Positions 55,536-64,000 of a DNA stretch of 64,000 nt are shown here, in pieces; the first letter of the stretch is position 1, and each line of letters opens with the position of its first letter. The DNA comes from Burkholderiaceae bacterium. Its GTDB lineage: Bacteria > Pseudomonadota > Gammaproteobacteria > Burkholderiales > Burkholderiaceae_C. The notes beneath the pieces were generated by a model. It worked only from the letters and a program-made list of their open reading frames with translations, was not told where the DNA came from and made no database searches. Made by a program: the position numbers and the translations under genes. Where the stretch lies: assembly GCA_017992055.1 (NCBI GenBank), contig JAGOPK010000002.1, positions 62,001 to 126,000 on the forward strand, written 5' to 3'.

Positions 55536-56461
55536 TCCCGCGCCGGCCAGGTGGCCAGCAGCAGGCCCAGCAGGGCCAGGCCCAGGGCCACGCCGTGCAG
55601 CGCCGTCACCGCCTCGCCCAGCAGGCCCACGCCCACGCCGGCCGCGGCCAGCGGCAGGAACACCGTGAACACGCCGGCCTGCGGCGCCGGCACATGGGCC
55701 AGGCCCTTCATCCACAGCCACACCGTCACCATGCTGGCGGCCAGCGCATAAAACACCAGCAGGGCCCAGGTGCCGCTGGACACCGGGCCGAAGTCGAAGC
55801 GCAGTGCCTGCCACAGGCCCAGCGGCGTGACCAGGGCCAGGCCCCACAGATTGATCAGCGCGCTGATGCGCCGCGGTGCCAGCCGCGCCGCCAGGCGCTT
55901 GCCGATCACCACATAGGCGGCCTCGCAGAACACCGCGCCCAGCAGCAGCGCATGGCCGGCGGCCGACTGCCAGGGCGGCGGCGCATCGGCCGCGGCCGTG
56001 GCCACGACCGGCGCCCGTGCCAGCGCCAGCAGCGCAATGCCGCTGGCCGCGCAGGCGATGGCCGCCAGCGTGCGCGGCCGGATGCGCTCGTGCAGGAAGA
56101 TCCGCGACAGCAGGGCCACGGCGGCCGGGATGGCCGCCATCACCACGCCGGCCGACAGCGCCGAGGTCCAGGCCACGCCGAACAGCATGCAGATGCTGAA
56201 CAGGAAGTTGCCGAGAAAGCTCTCCCAGAACAGCAGGCCGCGGTCATGGGCATCCAGCGGCGGCTCGTCGGCGCTGCGCCGCACCCAGTGCGCCATCGCC
56301 ACGGCGGCGATGCCAAAGCGCAGCCAGGCCAGCAGGAACACCGGAAACACCGCCACCAGCAGGCGCGACAGGCCGACATAGCTGCCCACCAGGGCCATGC
56401 TGGCGGCCAGGCAGACGAAGGCGGTGAGAGGCGGGGACACCCTCTCAGAATGCCGCGGCAT
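55532..56461 (-). CDS. EamA/DMT-superfamily transporter at the end of the polyamine unit
   Basis: A 309-residue membrane protein with about ten helices in two EamA repeats (ALVGSYVGLSRLLVAVFPVFLLAWLRF, then the second repeat from HALLLGAVFCEAAYVVIGKRL). Start MPRHSERVSPPLTAF at 56461 overlaps the end of the glutamine-synthetase-like gene by 17 bases; an ATG 12 codons upstream is the alternative. As the last gene of the amine-catabolic unit it may export an excess amine or product. Substrate unknown. Confidence 0.85.
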   Translation of the reverse strand: MPRHSERVSPPLTAFVCLAASMALVGSYVGLSRLLVAVFPVFLLAWLRFGIAAVAMAHWVRRSADEPPLDAHDRGLLFWESFLGNFLFSICMLFGVAWTSALSAGVVMAAIPAAVALLSRIFLHERIRPRTLAAIACAASGIALLALARAPVVATAAADAPPPWQSAAGHALLLGAVFCEAAYVVIGKRLAARLAPRRISALINLWGLALVTPLGLWQALRFDFGPVSSGTWALLVFYALAASMVTVWLWMKGLAHVPAPQAGVFTVFLPLAAAGVGVGLLGEAVTALHGVALGLALLGLLLATWPARD

Positions 56462-57800
56462 AGCGCTCCAGTTCCCAGTCGCTGACATGGCGCGCATGGG
56501 ACTGGTGCTCGTCGCGCTTGAGGGCGATGAACTGCTCGGTGGCCAGCTCGCCCAGGGCCGAGCCGATCACCGCATCGGCGGCCAGCGCGTCCAGCGCGGC
56601 ATCCAGCTGCAGCGGCAGCAGGTCCAGGCCACGCAGGCGCAGGTCGGCCAGGCCCAGCGTGAACAGGTCGTCCTCGCTGGCCGGCGGCAGGACCAGGCCA
56701 CGCTGGATGCCGTCCAGGCCCGCGGCAATCAGGCCGGCCGTGACCAGGTAGGGGTTGGCGCTGGCATCGGGCAGCCGCCACTCGAAGCGGCCATGCAGGC
56801 TGCGCAGCAGGGCGGTGCGGTTGTTGCGGCCATGGGCGATGACCGCCGGCGCCCAGCTGGTGCCCGACAGGCATTCACCCACGCCCAGGCGCTTGTAGCT
56901 GTTGACGGTGGGCGCGGCCAGCGCGGTGAGCGCGGCCGAATGCGCCAGCACGCCGGCGGCAAACTGCTCGCCCAGCGGCGACAGCGCGGCCTCGGCATCC
57001 ACCGAGCCGTCGCGCCGGTGCGGCACGAACACATTGCGCGCATTGGCGCCCTGGCCCTGCCACAGCGAGACATGGAAATGCATGCCGCTGCCCGGCTGGT
57101 TGGCAAAGGGCTTGGGCATCATCGAGAACACCATGCCGCGCTCCTCGGCCAGGGCCTGGGCCGCCAGCTTGAACAGCATCAGGTGGTCGGCGCTGGCCAG
57201 GGCCTCGTCGAAGCCGAAGTTCACCTCGTACTGGCCCCAGGCGTCTTCGTGGTCGAGCTGCAGCACGTCCAGGCCGCAGGCCTCCAGCGCCAGCTGCAGC
57301 TCGCGCAGAAAGCCGCGCTGGCGCGGCAGGCTCTTCAGGTCGTAGCTGGGCTTGTGCAATCGGTCGGCGTCGTCGGCCGGCAGCCAGCGGCCCTGGTCGT
57401 CGCGCTTGAGCAGAAAGAACTCGGGCTCGATGCCGGTGCGCAGATGCCAGCCGGCCTCGGCCAGCCGCGCCACCTGGCGGCGCAGCAGCTGGCGCGGGCA
57501 GGCCTCGAAGGGCTGGCCGGCGACGAAGCCGTCGCAGACGATGCGCGCATAGCCCGGCATCCAGGGCAGGGTGGTCAGGGTGCTGGCGGCGCCGCGGGCC
57601 CAGTATTCCGAGCGCGGCCCGGTGCGTGGCAGGCCGGTGCCGGCGATCGACGGCCCGGAGAAGCCGGCGCCCTCGGTGAGCAGGGCGTCCAGATGGGCCA
57701 GCGGCACGTACTTGCCCTTGGCCACGCCCAGCAGATCGGTGAACTGGGCGATCAGCGTGTGCACTCCGGCCGCGGCCAGGCGTTCGCGCAGGTCTTTCAT
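56445..57800 (-). CDS. Glutamine-synthetase-family ligase, probable gamma-glutamylpolyamine synthetase
   Basis: A 451-residue ATP-dependent ligase of the glutamine synthetase superfamily. The beta-grasp N-terminus has FTDLLGVAKGKYVPLAHL. The catalytic domain has IEPEFFLL and GQYEVNFG (metal-binding Glu), PGSGMHFHVSLW, and RTALLRSLHGRFEWRLPDASANPYL. There is no adenylylation-site Tyr loop of the GlnA type. It resembles the GlnT/type III and PuuA groups. Beside an aldehyde dehydrogenase and polyamine ABC genes, gamma-glutamylation of putrescine or another amine (PuuA-type) is more likely than ammonia assimilation; substrate unproven. Confidence 0.85.
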   Translation of the reverse strand: MKDLRERLAAAGVHTLIAQFTDLLGVAKGKYVPLAHLDALLTEGAGFSGPSIAGTGLPRTGPRSEYWARGAASTLTTLPWMPGYARIVCDGFVAGQPFEACPRQLLRRQVARLAEAGWHLRTGIEPEFFLLKRDDQGRWLPADDADRLHKPSYDLKSLPRQRGFLRELQLALEACGLDVLQLDHEDAWGQYEVNFGFDEALASADHLMLFKLAAQALAEERGMVFSMMPKPFANQPGSGMHFHVSLWQGQGANARNVFVPHRRDGSVDAEAALSPLGEQFAAGVLAHSAALTALAAPTVNSYKRLGVGECLSGTSWAPAVIAHGRNNRTALLRSLHGRFEWRLPDASANPYLVTAGLIAAGLDGIQRGLVLPPASEDDLFTLGLADLRLRGLDLLPLQLDAALDALAADAVIGSALGELATEQFIALKRDEHQSHARHVSDWELERYAAAF

Positions 57801-57858
57801 GGCGGCACTCCTCGGGTTGGGCCGGCGGTGGCGGACGGGACAACAGGCCGGAGCCGGA

Positions 57859-59340
57859 TCAGTCGATTCTGATCCAGGTGGTCTTCAGCTCGGTGACCTT
57901 GTCGAAGGCATGCAGGCTCTTGTCGCGGCCGTTGCCACTTTGCTTGTAGCCGCCAAAGGGCACGGTGATGTCGTCCTCGTCGTACTGGTTGACATGCACG
58001 GTGCCGGCCTTCAGTGCCCGCGCCACGCGGTGGGCGCGGTTCAGGCTGTCGCTCCAGACGCTGGCCTGCAGGCCGTAGGGGCTGTGGTTGGCGATGGCCA
58101 CGGCCTCGGCCTCGTCGGCAAAGCGGATCACGCTCATCACCGGGCCGAAGATCTCCTCGCGGGCGATGGTCATGGTGTTGGCCACGCCGTCGAACAGCGT
58201 GGGCTGCACATAGACGCCGCCGGTCTCGGCCCGCACCACCTGGCCGCCGCCGACGCAGCGTGCGCCCTCGGCCAGGCCACGCTCGATATAGCCGGTGACG
58301 GTGGCCAGCTGCTGGCCATCGACCAGGGCGCCCATCACGGTGGATGCCTCCAGCGGATCGGCCGGCTGGTAGCCGGGCAGGCTGGCCTGCAGGCGCTCGA
58401 CAAAGGCGTCGGCGATGCGCTGGTGCACCAGCACCCGCGACGGCGCATTGCAGCTCTCGCCCTGGTTGAAGAACAGGCAGGCGGCGGCGGTGTCGGCGGC
58501 GCGCTGCACATCGGCGAAGTCGTCGAAGACGATGAAGGCCGACTTGCCGCCCAGCTCGTTGTAGACGCGCTTGAGGTTGCTGCGGCCGGCGTAGTCCAGC
58601 ATGCGCCGGCCCACACGCGTGCTGCCGGTGAAGCCGATCGCGTCCACGTCCATGTGCAAGGCCAGGGCCTCGCCGGCCTCGCGGCCGTAGCCGGGCACGA
58701 CGTTGAACACGCCTTCGGGCAGGCCGGCCTCCAGCGCCAGCTCGGCCAGGCGCAGCGCGGTGTAGGGGCTCTTCTCGCTGGGCTTGAGCACCACCGAGTT
58801 GCCCGCCGCCAGCGCCGGGCCCAGCTTCCAGGCGGCCATGATCATCGGGTAGTTCCAGGGCACGATGGCGCCGACCACGCCCACCGGCTCGCGCGTGACC
58901 AGGGCCAGGGCCGTGTGCGGCGTGGGCGCGATCTCGCCGTAGACCTTGTCCACCGCCTCGGCATACCAGGCGATGGTGCGCGCGGTGGCCGCCACGTCCA
59001 CCGCCAGCGAATACTGGATGGGCTTGCCCATGTCCAGCGTCTCCAGCAGGGCCAGCTCTTCGCCATGCTGGCGGATCGCCTCGGCAAAGCGCTGCAGCAC
59101 GGCCTTGCGCGCCGCCGGGCTCTGCCGCGCCCAGCGGCCGTCGTCGAAGGCACGGCGCGCCGCGGCCACCGCCGCATCCACGTCGGCGGCCTGGCCGCGG
59201 GCCACCGCGCCCAGCAGCCGGCCATCGATGGGCGAGTGCTTGTCGAAGCTGGCGCCGGCCGCGGCCGCCACGCGCCGGCCGTCGATCAGCGCCCGGCCGT
59301 CGAAGGACGCGGCAGCGGCGCGCGCATGCCAGTCGATCAT
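57859..59340 (-). CDS. Aldehyde dehydrogenase, probable gamma-glutamyl-aminobutyraldehyde type
   Basis: A 493-residue NAD(P)-dependent aldehyde dehydrogenase. The catalytic Cys is C297 (FFNQGESCNAPSR) and the general base is E262 (NELGGKSAF). The coenzyme site reads VVGAIVPWNYPMIMAAWKL with FTGSTRVG. It closely follows the porin, with its start codon sharing a base with the porin stop. Within the polyamine unit it fits the PuuC step, oxidising gamma-glutamyl-gamma-aminobutyraldehyde or 4-aminobutanal. The long upstream frame is a shadow of the porin gene; 59340 gives a normal ALDH start. Confidence 0.92.
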   Translation of the reverse strand: MIDWHARAAAASFDGRALIDGRRVAAAAGASFDKHSPIDGRLLGAVARGQAADVDAAVAAARRAFDDGRWARQSPAARKAVLQRFAEAIRQHGEELALLETLDMGKPIQYSLAVDVAATARTIAWYAEAVDKVYGEIAPTPHTALALVTREPVGVVGAIVPWNYPMIMAAWKLGPALAAGNSVVLKPSEKSPYTALRLAELALEAGLPEGVFNVVPGYGREAGEALALHMDVDAIGFTGSTRVGRRMLDYAGRSNLKRVYNELGGKSAFIVFDDFADVQRAADTAAACLFFNQGESCNAPSRVLVHQRIADAFVERLQASLPGYQPADPLEASTVMGALVDGQQLATVTGYIERGLAEGARCVGGGQVVRAETGGVYVQPTLFDGVANTMTIAREEIFGPVMSVIRFADEAEAVAIANHSPYGLQASVWSDSLNRAHRVARALKAGTVHVNQYDEDDITVPFGGYKQSGNGRDKSLHAFDKVTELKTTWIRID

Positions 59341-60734
59341 CAGAAGCTCACCACCACCGAGGTGCCGAACAGGTTGTTGCTCTTGCGGTACTCGCCGGTC
59401 TTCACATCCATGAACACCGGCAGGTTGGCGCGGTCGTGGCGCAACTCGGCCTTGAAGGTGGTGTTCAGGTTGTAGAGGAAGCTGGTGCCCAGCGACAGCG
59501 CCGTGCGGTTGGCGCCGCGTTCGGGGTCGCCCATGGGATCGGGGCCCCAGCCGTTGCGGTCGTCGGCGAAGTTGTAGCCCAGCAGGCCGCCGCCGTTCTT
59601 CTTGTTGTTGATGTAGTCCAGGCGGGCGATGGTCTCGAAGCGCGGCGTGATCTTGTAGGCCAGCAGCGTGGACAGGCCCCACCACTTGGCATCGCGCAGC
59701 TCGCCGCTCACCGGGTCGGCGGTGATGGCCGCCTTCTTCTGCTGGCCCAGGCTGAGCTGGCCCTGCCAGGTCCAGTCGCCACGGATGAAGTAGGCGTCGA
59801 ACTCGAACAGGTCCAGCCGCGTATCGCGCATGTCGTAGGCGTCGCCCGAGATCGGGTTGACGTCGTCGCTGCGGAAGTTGGCGCCCTTGCCATGCAGGCC
59901 GGCAAAGCCGAAGCCCTGGAACTCGCCACGCGAGTAGTCGACGCGGTAGACGAAGGCCGGCGCCTTCTCGCCGGCGTTGCGCTTGCTGGTGTTGACATTG
60001 GCCAGGGCCCAGCGGCTCCACCACTTGCCGCGGATGTATTCCATGCCGGCGCCGGTGTAGAGCGTGGGCAGGGTGAAGTCGTAGAGCAGGTTGTGCGTGA
60101 TCAGCTTGTTCAGCGTGGCCTGCTGGTATTCGTAGCCCGACCAGTCGGGCAGCTGGCCGGCGATGAAGCGTGTCTGCAGGCTGCCCAGCGGCACCGACAC
60201 GCTGGCCTCCTGCACGATGGACTGCTCGCCGGTGACGCTGCCGGTGCCGCGGTTGGGCACCAGGGTCAGGCGGAACTTGGTGCCGCCGTCGATCTCCTTC
60301 TGCAGATCGAGGTAGGCGCCGCCGAAGTAGGAGTTGTCGTAGTGGTAGCCGCCCAGCGCCACCGGGTTCAGGAACTGGAAGCCGGCGCGGTTCTGGCGCT
60401 GGTTGTAGATGTAGGTCGGGTCCATGAAGCCGCTGATCTTCAGCATCTTCAGGCCTTGCGCCTCGACCGCGTCTTCCAGCGCCTCGGTCTTGACCTGCAC
60501 GCGGTTCAGCTCCCGCGCCTGCTCGGGCGTCATGCCCCATTGCGGCGTGGCAGCGGCCGGCGGCGGCGTGGCCGCCTTGAGCTTGTTCTCCAACTCGGCC
60601 ACCTTGTCCTTCAGCGCCTGCAGCTCCTTCAGGATCTCGGCATTGCTCTGCGCCATGGCCGGCGCGGCCAGCGCCAGCAGCATCGCAAGGGCCGCAAGAG
60701 CCGTGGGCCTGGCCTGGCTGGGGAATCGCTTCAT
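59340..60734 (-). CDS. Outer-membrane porin-like protein, DUF3138 family
   Basis: A 464-residue exported protein. The signal peptide is followed by APAMAQ and a coiled coil (NAEILKELQALKDKVAELENKLK), typical of trimeric channel proteins. The rest alternates beta-like segments with many Tyr, Trp and Asn (for example YHYDNSYFGGAYLDLQKEI, TLSLGTSFLYNLN-like ALSLGTSFLYNLNTTF) and ends in VVVSF with the terminal Phe of outer-membrane beta-barrels. It matches the DUF3138 porin-like family of Burkholderiales. It lies between the potI and aldehyde dehydrogenase genes, so a role as outer-membrane port for polyamines is inferred. Confidence 0.85.
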   Translation of the reverse strand: MKRFPSQARPTALAALAMLLALAAPAMAQSNAEILKELQALKDKVAELENKLKAATPPPAAATPQWGMTPEQARELNRVQVKTEALEDAVEAQGLKMLKISGFMDPTYIYNQRQNRAGFQFLNPVALGGYHYDNSYFGGAYLDLQKEIDGGTKFRLTLVPNRGTGSVTGEQSIVQEASVSVPLGSLQTRFIAGQLPDWSGYEYQQATLNKLITHNLLYDFTLPTLYTGAGMEYIRGKWWSRWALANVNTSKRNAGEKAPAFVYRVDYSRGEFQGFGFAGLHGKGANFRSDDVNPISGDAYDMRDTRLDLFEFDAYFIRGDWTWQGQLSLGQQKKAAITADPVSGELRDAKWWGLSTLLAYKITPRFETIARLDYINNKKNGGGLLGYNFADDRNGWGPDPMGDPERGANRTALSLGTSFLYNLNTTFKAELRHDRANLPVFMDVKTGEYRKSNNLFGTSVVVSF

Positions 60735-60777
60735 CGTGTTTCTCCTCTGGCGGGGTTGGGTTGCATGCGGGTGGGGT

Positions 60778-61620
60778 TCAGGGGGTCTTGCCGGCGTCGG
60801 CGCGCTCGAGCTGGCGCTGCCGTTCCTGGCGCGCAATCCAGTAGCTGGCGGCGACCACGCCGATGGCCACCACCGCGACGATCAGCGTGGCCACGGCATT
60901 GACGCTGGGATTGAGCCCCAGGCGGGCGCGCGAGAAGATCACCAGCGGTAGGGTGGTTGCGCCGGGGCCCGACAAGAAGGCCGACAGCACCACGTCGTCG
61001 AGTGACAGCGTGAAGGTCAGCAGCCAGGCCGACAGCAGGCTTTGCGAGACCATCGGCAGCGTCACCAGCATGAACACCTGCCAGGGCCGCGCGCCCAGGT
61101 CCATGGCCGCTTCCTCCAGCTGCGGGTTCAGCTCGACCAGCCGCGCCTGCACCACCACGGTGGCATAGGCCATGCCCAGCAGCGCATGGCCGATCCAGAT
61201 GGTGAACATGCCGCGCTCGGGAAAGCCGATGGCGCGCTGCACCGACACCAGCATCAGCAGCAGCGACAGGCCCAGCACCACCTCGGGCATCACCAGCGGC
61301 GCGCTGACCATGCCCGAAAACGCCGTGCGCCCGGCAAAGCGCCGGTACCTGACCAGGGCCAGCGCCGCCAGCGTGCCCAGCACCACCGAGCCGCAGGCGG
61401 TGGCGAAGGCGATCTTCAGGCTCAGCCACAGGCCGGCCAGCAGTTCATGGTCCTGGGCCAGGGCCGCATACCACTTCAGCGTGAAGCCGCGCCAGACATT
61501 GGGCAGCGGCGAGTCGTTGAACGAGTACAGCACCAGGGCCACGATGGGCAGGTACAGGAAGGCGAAGCCGGCCGCCAGCCAGCCGCGGCCAAACCACAGG
61601 TTGAAGCGGCTGGCCTTCAT
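60778..61620 (-). CDS. potI: Putrescine/spermidine ABC transporter permease (PotI/PotC type)
   Basis: A 280-residue inner-membrane permease with six predicted helices. The cytoplasmic EAA loop, which contacts the ATPase, is visible as LEEAAMDLGARPWQVFMLVTLP. The start MKASRFNLWFGRGWLAAGFAFLYLPIVALVLYSF is the PotI/PotC opening. It overlaps potH by four bases (ATGA) and is 43 bases upstream of the porin gene. Confidence 0.93.
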   Translation of the reverse strand: MKASRFNLWFGRGWLAAGFAFLYLPIVALVLYSFNDSPLPNVWRGFTLKWYAALAQDHELLAGLWLSLKIAFATACGSVVLGTLAALALVRYRRFAGRTAFSGMVSAPLVMPEVVLGLSLLLMLVSVQRAIGFPERGMFTIWIGHALLGMAYATVVVQARLVELNPQLEEAAMDLGARPWQVFMLVTLPMVSQSLLSAWLLTFTLSLDDVVLSAFLSGPGATTLPLVIFSRARLGLNPSVNAVATLIVAVVAIGVVAASYWIARQERQRQLERADAGKTP

Positions 61621-62534
61621 GCCCGCTTCTCCTGGGCCTCGGCCTGGTATTTGTTGAACAGCGCCAGCGGCACGATGATCAGCAGGATCATCACCACCGC
61701 CACGCTGGCGGCCATGGGCCAGTCGTTGTTGCTGAAGAACTCGTCCCACAGCACGCGGCCGATCATCAGCGTCTCGGGGCCGCCCAGCAGCTCGGGGATC
61801 ACGAACTCGCCGACGCAGGGGATGAACACCAGCATGCTGCCGGCGATGATGCCGGCCTTGGACAGCGGCACGGTGATCTTCCAGAACGCCGTCCAGGGCG
61901 AGGCGCCCAGGTCGGCCGCGGCCTCCAGCAGGCGCAGGTCCAGCTTGGCCAGCGTGCCGTACAGCGGCAGCACCATGAAGGGCAGGTAGGTGTAGGCCAT
62001 GCCCAGCACCAGCGAAAACGGCGTGTGCATCAGCTTGCCCGGCGCGGTGATCAGGCCCAGCGCATGCAGCAGCTGGTCGGCGCCCGAGCCGATGATCAGG
62101 TCGGCCACCCAGCCGTTGTCGCTGAGCAGGCCCTTCCAGGCATAGACGCGCAGCAGGAACGAGGTCCAGAACGGCAGCATCACGCCCATCAGCAGCGCCG
62201 GCTGCAGGCCGGGCCGGGCGCGGGCCATGAAATAGGCGAACGGGTAGCCGATGCACAGGCACAGCAGCGTGGTCGCCGCGGCGTATTTCAGGCTGGCCAG
62301 ATAGGTCTTGAAGTACAGCGCGTCCTCGCTGATGAAGACGTAGTTGCCGAGCTTGATGCTCAGCTGCAGCAGGCCGTCGCGGTAGCTGATCAGGTCCTTG
62401 AAGACCACGGTCTCCATCTCGGAGACGCTGATCTTGACCAGGATCAGAAAGGGCAGGGCGAAGAACAGCAGCAGCCACAGATAGGGCGCGCCGATCAGGG
62501 CGCTGCGGCCGTTGAGCCAGCGCGGCCCCGTCAT
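61617..62534 (-). CDS. potH: Putrescine/spermidine ABC transporter permease (PotH/PotB type)
   Basis: A 305-residue permease with about six helices and the EAA loop LLEAAADLGASPWTAFWKITVP. The N-terminus WLNGRSALIGAPYLWLLLFFALPFLIL and the VSEMETVVFKDL run match PotH. Start MTGPRWLNGRSAL at 62534 overlaps the potG stop by four bases. It pairs with PotI to form the membrane channel. Confidence 0.93.
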   Translation of the reverse strand: MTGPRWLNGRSALIGAPYLWLLLFFALPFLILVKISVSEMETVVFKDLISYRDGLLQLSIKLGNYVFISEDALYFKTYLASLKYAAATTLLCLCIGYPFAYFMARARPGLQPALLMGVMLPFWTSFLLRVYAWKGLLSDNGWVADLIIGSGADQLLHALGLITAPGKLMHTPFSLVLGMAYTYLPFMVLPLYGTLAKLDLRLLEAAADLGASPWTAFWKITVPLSKAGIIAGSMLVFIPCVGEFVIPELLGGPETLMIGRVLWDEFFSNNDWPMAASVAVVMILLIIVPLALFNKYQAEAQEKRA

Positions 62535-63631
62535 TGCGTCAGCACCACATGGGCCGAGCGCGACCAGTGCGCCCACACCGCATCGCCCCAGGTCAGCTCG
62601 TCGTCCTTGTGGCGCTGGGTGTTGGCCATGCTGACCTTCAGCCGCGCGCCGCTGGGCAGCTCGACGTGGTAGACGGTGAAGCTGCCGAAGTAGGACATCT
62701 CCTTGATCGTGCCGGGCGCGGTGTTGAACTCGTCGTGCGGCTGATGGCGATGGCGGCTGAGGTGGATCTTCTCGGGTCGCAGGGCCACGGTCACGGCCAT
62801 GCCCTGGGTGCCGGTGATGCCGTGGCCCACATAGTGTTTGCAGTCGGCCGAGTTGATGATCACATGGTCGGGCTCGTCCACCTCCAGCGTGCCGGCCAGC
62901 AGGTTGACGTTGCCGATGAAGTCGGCCACGAAGCGGGTCTGCGGCGTCTCGTAGATCTCGGCCGGCGCGCCCACCTGCAGCAGCCGGCCTTCGCTCATGA
63001 TGGCGATGCGGCTGGCCATGGTCATGGCCTCTTCCTGGTCGTGCGTGACCATCACGCAGGTCACGCCGACTTGCTCGATGATGTTGACCAGCTCGATCTG
63101 GGTCTCCTCGCGCAGCTTCTTGTCGAGTGCGCCCAGCGGCTCATCCAGCAGCAGCAGCTTGGGCTGCTTGGCCAGGCTGCGTGCCAGGGCCACGCGCTGC
63201 TGCTGGCCGCCCGACAGCTGGTGCGGCTTGCGCTGGGCGAACTTGCCCAGCTGCACCAGCTTGAGCATGGCCTCCACGCGCTGCGCCACCTGCTCGCGCG
63301 GCAGGCCCTCGCGCTTCAGGCCGAAGGCGATGTTGTCCCAGACGCTGAGGTGCGGAAACAGCGCATAGCTCTGGAACATCATGTTCATCGGCCGCTGGTA
63401 GGGCGGCAGGCCCGACAGGTCCTGCCCGCCCAGCACGATGCGGCCCGAACTGGGCGTCTCGAAGCCGGCCAGCATGCGCAGCAGCGTGGTCTTGCCGCAG
63501 CCCGACGAGCCCAGCAGCGCGAAGATCTCGCCGCGGGCAATGTCCAGCGACACATGGTTGACGGCCTTGAAGCCGTCGAAGTCCTTCACCACGTCCTGGA
63601 TCTGCAGGAACGTGGCGTCGTCGCCCGCCAT
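62531..63631 (-). CDS. potG: Putrescine/spermidine ABC transporter ATP-binding protein
   Basis: A 366-residue ABC ATPase. Walker A is GSSGCGKTT (41-49), the signature is LSGGQQQRVALARSL, Walker B is LLLLDEPLGALD, and MVTHDQEEAM holds the H-loop. The C-terminal TOBE domain (about 280-360) is typical of polyamine and iron importers (ALRPEKIHLSRH, YFGSFTVYHVELPSG). It starts two bases after the potF stop. Confidence 0.95.
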   Translation of the reverse strand: MAGDDATFLQIQDVVKDFDGFKAVNHVSLDIARGEIFALLGSSGCGKTTLLRMLAGFETPSSGRIVLGGQDLSGLPPYQRPMNMMFQSYALFPHLSVWDNIAFGLKREGLPREQVAQRVEAMLKLVQLGKFAQRKPHQLSGGQQQRVALARSLAKQPKLLLLDEPLGALDKKLREETQIELVNIIEQVGVTCVMVTHDQEEAMTMASRIAIMSEGRLLQVGAPAEIYETPQTRFVADFIGNVNLLAGTLEVDEPDHVIINSADCKHYVGHGITGTQGMAVTVALRPEKIHLSRHRHQPHDEFNTAPGTIKEMSYFGSFTVYHVELPSGARLKVSMANTQRHKDDELTWGDAVWAHWSRSAHVVLTQ

Positions 63632-63633
63632 GC

Positions 63634-64000
63634 TCAGAGCCCGGTCTTGAAGCTGGTGTAGGTGCGCGTCATCAGCCGCCGCAGGTCGTTGTTCAGCGCA
63701 TCGGGCGCCTTCATCTTGGCCAGGTCGGCCGGCGACAGGAACACCGTCGGGTTGCTGGCCACCTCGGGCTTGATGTGCTTCTTGGATTCGAGGTTGGGGT
63801 TGGCGTAGAACACCTTGTTGGTCAGCGCCGCATGCACCTCGGGGCGCAGCAGGTAGTTGATGAACTTGTGCGCATTGCCCGGATGGGCGGCATCGGTGGG
63901 GATGACCATCACGTCGAAGAACAGCAGGCCGCCGCTGCTGGGCACCAGGGCCTCGATCTTCTGGCCGGTCTTGCCGTCGATGGCGCGCTGGCGGGCGATG
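63634..64000 (-). CDS. potF: Polyamine ABC transporter binding protein, C-terminal part
   Basis: Only the last 121 codons are in the window; the gene continues past 64000. The visible end (PSSGGLLFFDVMVIPTDAAH, NAHKFINYLLRPEVHAALTNKV, YANPNLESKKHIKPE, FLSPADLAKM) matches the C-terminal lobe of PotD/PotF putrescine-spermidine binding proteins. It is the first visible gene of the potFGHI-porin-ALDH-GS-EamA run on the minus strand; the upstream part of the operon is unseen. Confidence 0.9.
   Translation of the reverse strand, partial: IARQRAIDGKTGQKIEALVPSSGGLLFFDVMVIPTDAAHPGNAHKFINYLLRPEVHAALTNKVFYANPNLESKKHIKPEVASNPTVFLSPADLAKMKAPDALNNDLRRLMTRTYTSFKTGL

Noticed and set aside
59341-60540. N-terminal extension of the aldehyde dehydrogenase frame
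   Set aside because: It is the antisense-frame reading of the porin gene; a normal ALDH begins at 59340.

Overview
The window is a very GC-rich, densely packed bacterial chromosome segment. Gene content and order (pepA-holC, coaBC-dut, rimP-nusA-infB-rbfA-truB-typA, lptFG next to cysB, DUF2237 and DUF3138 families, orphan LivK-type binding protein) point to a betaproteobacterium of the order Burkholderiales, probably of the Rubrivivax/Leptothrix/Ideonella type. This is inference from gene families; no rRNA gene is present to settle it. There are no insertion sequences, phage genes, CRISPR arrays or rRNA operons. There is one tRNA gene (tRNA-Ser, anticodon GGA), and no gene-free stretch exceeds about 220 bases.

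Layout. 1-14.9 kb: start of glutaryl-CoA dehydrogenase with its divergent LysR regulator; alaS; type II NADH dehydrogenase and a small companion; an acetyltransferase; a YecA/SEC-C protein with coaBC and dut; a SlyD-like isomerase divergent from a RoxA-type ribosomal oxygenase; a tiny Ala/Pro-rich lipoprotein behind a structured leader; a membrane Ser/Thr kinase with DUF4384; a glutathione transferase; and a conserved unknown. 14.9-19 kb: a Crp-type regulator, an APH-fold kinase and an ACAD11-type dehydrogenase in one orientation, with a class II aldolase opposite. 19-25.5 kb: a FimV-like protein, then a compact lptF-lptG-cbiX-cysB-aminotransferase unit. 25.5-31.6 kb: pepA-holC, a LivK-like binding protein, glgC-glgA. 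31.6-38.1 kb: a leucine-rich-repeat kinase downstream of tRNA-Ser, the nfeD-qmcA-DUF2237 unit, a large basic-amino-acid decarboxylase and fabI. 38.1-46.8 kb: translation/transcription operon rimP to typA with a promoter and a leader terminator. 46.8-55.5 kb: an EamA exporter, a GT9 glycosyltransferase, a wax-ester/diacylglycerol acyltransferase, two alpha/beta hydrolases, dusA, mtnP and mtnA. 55.5-64 kb: a potFGHI-type polyamine transporter with porin, aldehyde dehydrogenase, glutamine-synthetase-like ligase and EamA protein, all on the minus strand.

How it fits together. Most of the window is core metabolism and information processing. The accessory or less described parts are: the split ACAD10/11-like kinase plus dehydrogenase pair (probable 4-hydroxyacyl-CoA catabolism); the polyamine uptake and gamma-glutamylation operon with its own outer-membrane porin; two different eukaryotic-like kinases; a neutral-lipid gene group; and RNA-level signals (the structured 11.0 kb leader, the rimP leader terminator, and inverted repeats sitting between the stop codons of all eight convergent gene pairs). 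Several genes also have a -10-like hexamer only 6-9 bases before the start codon and no visible ribosome binding site, which suggests leaderless mRNAs.
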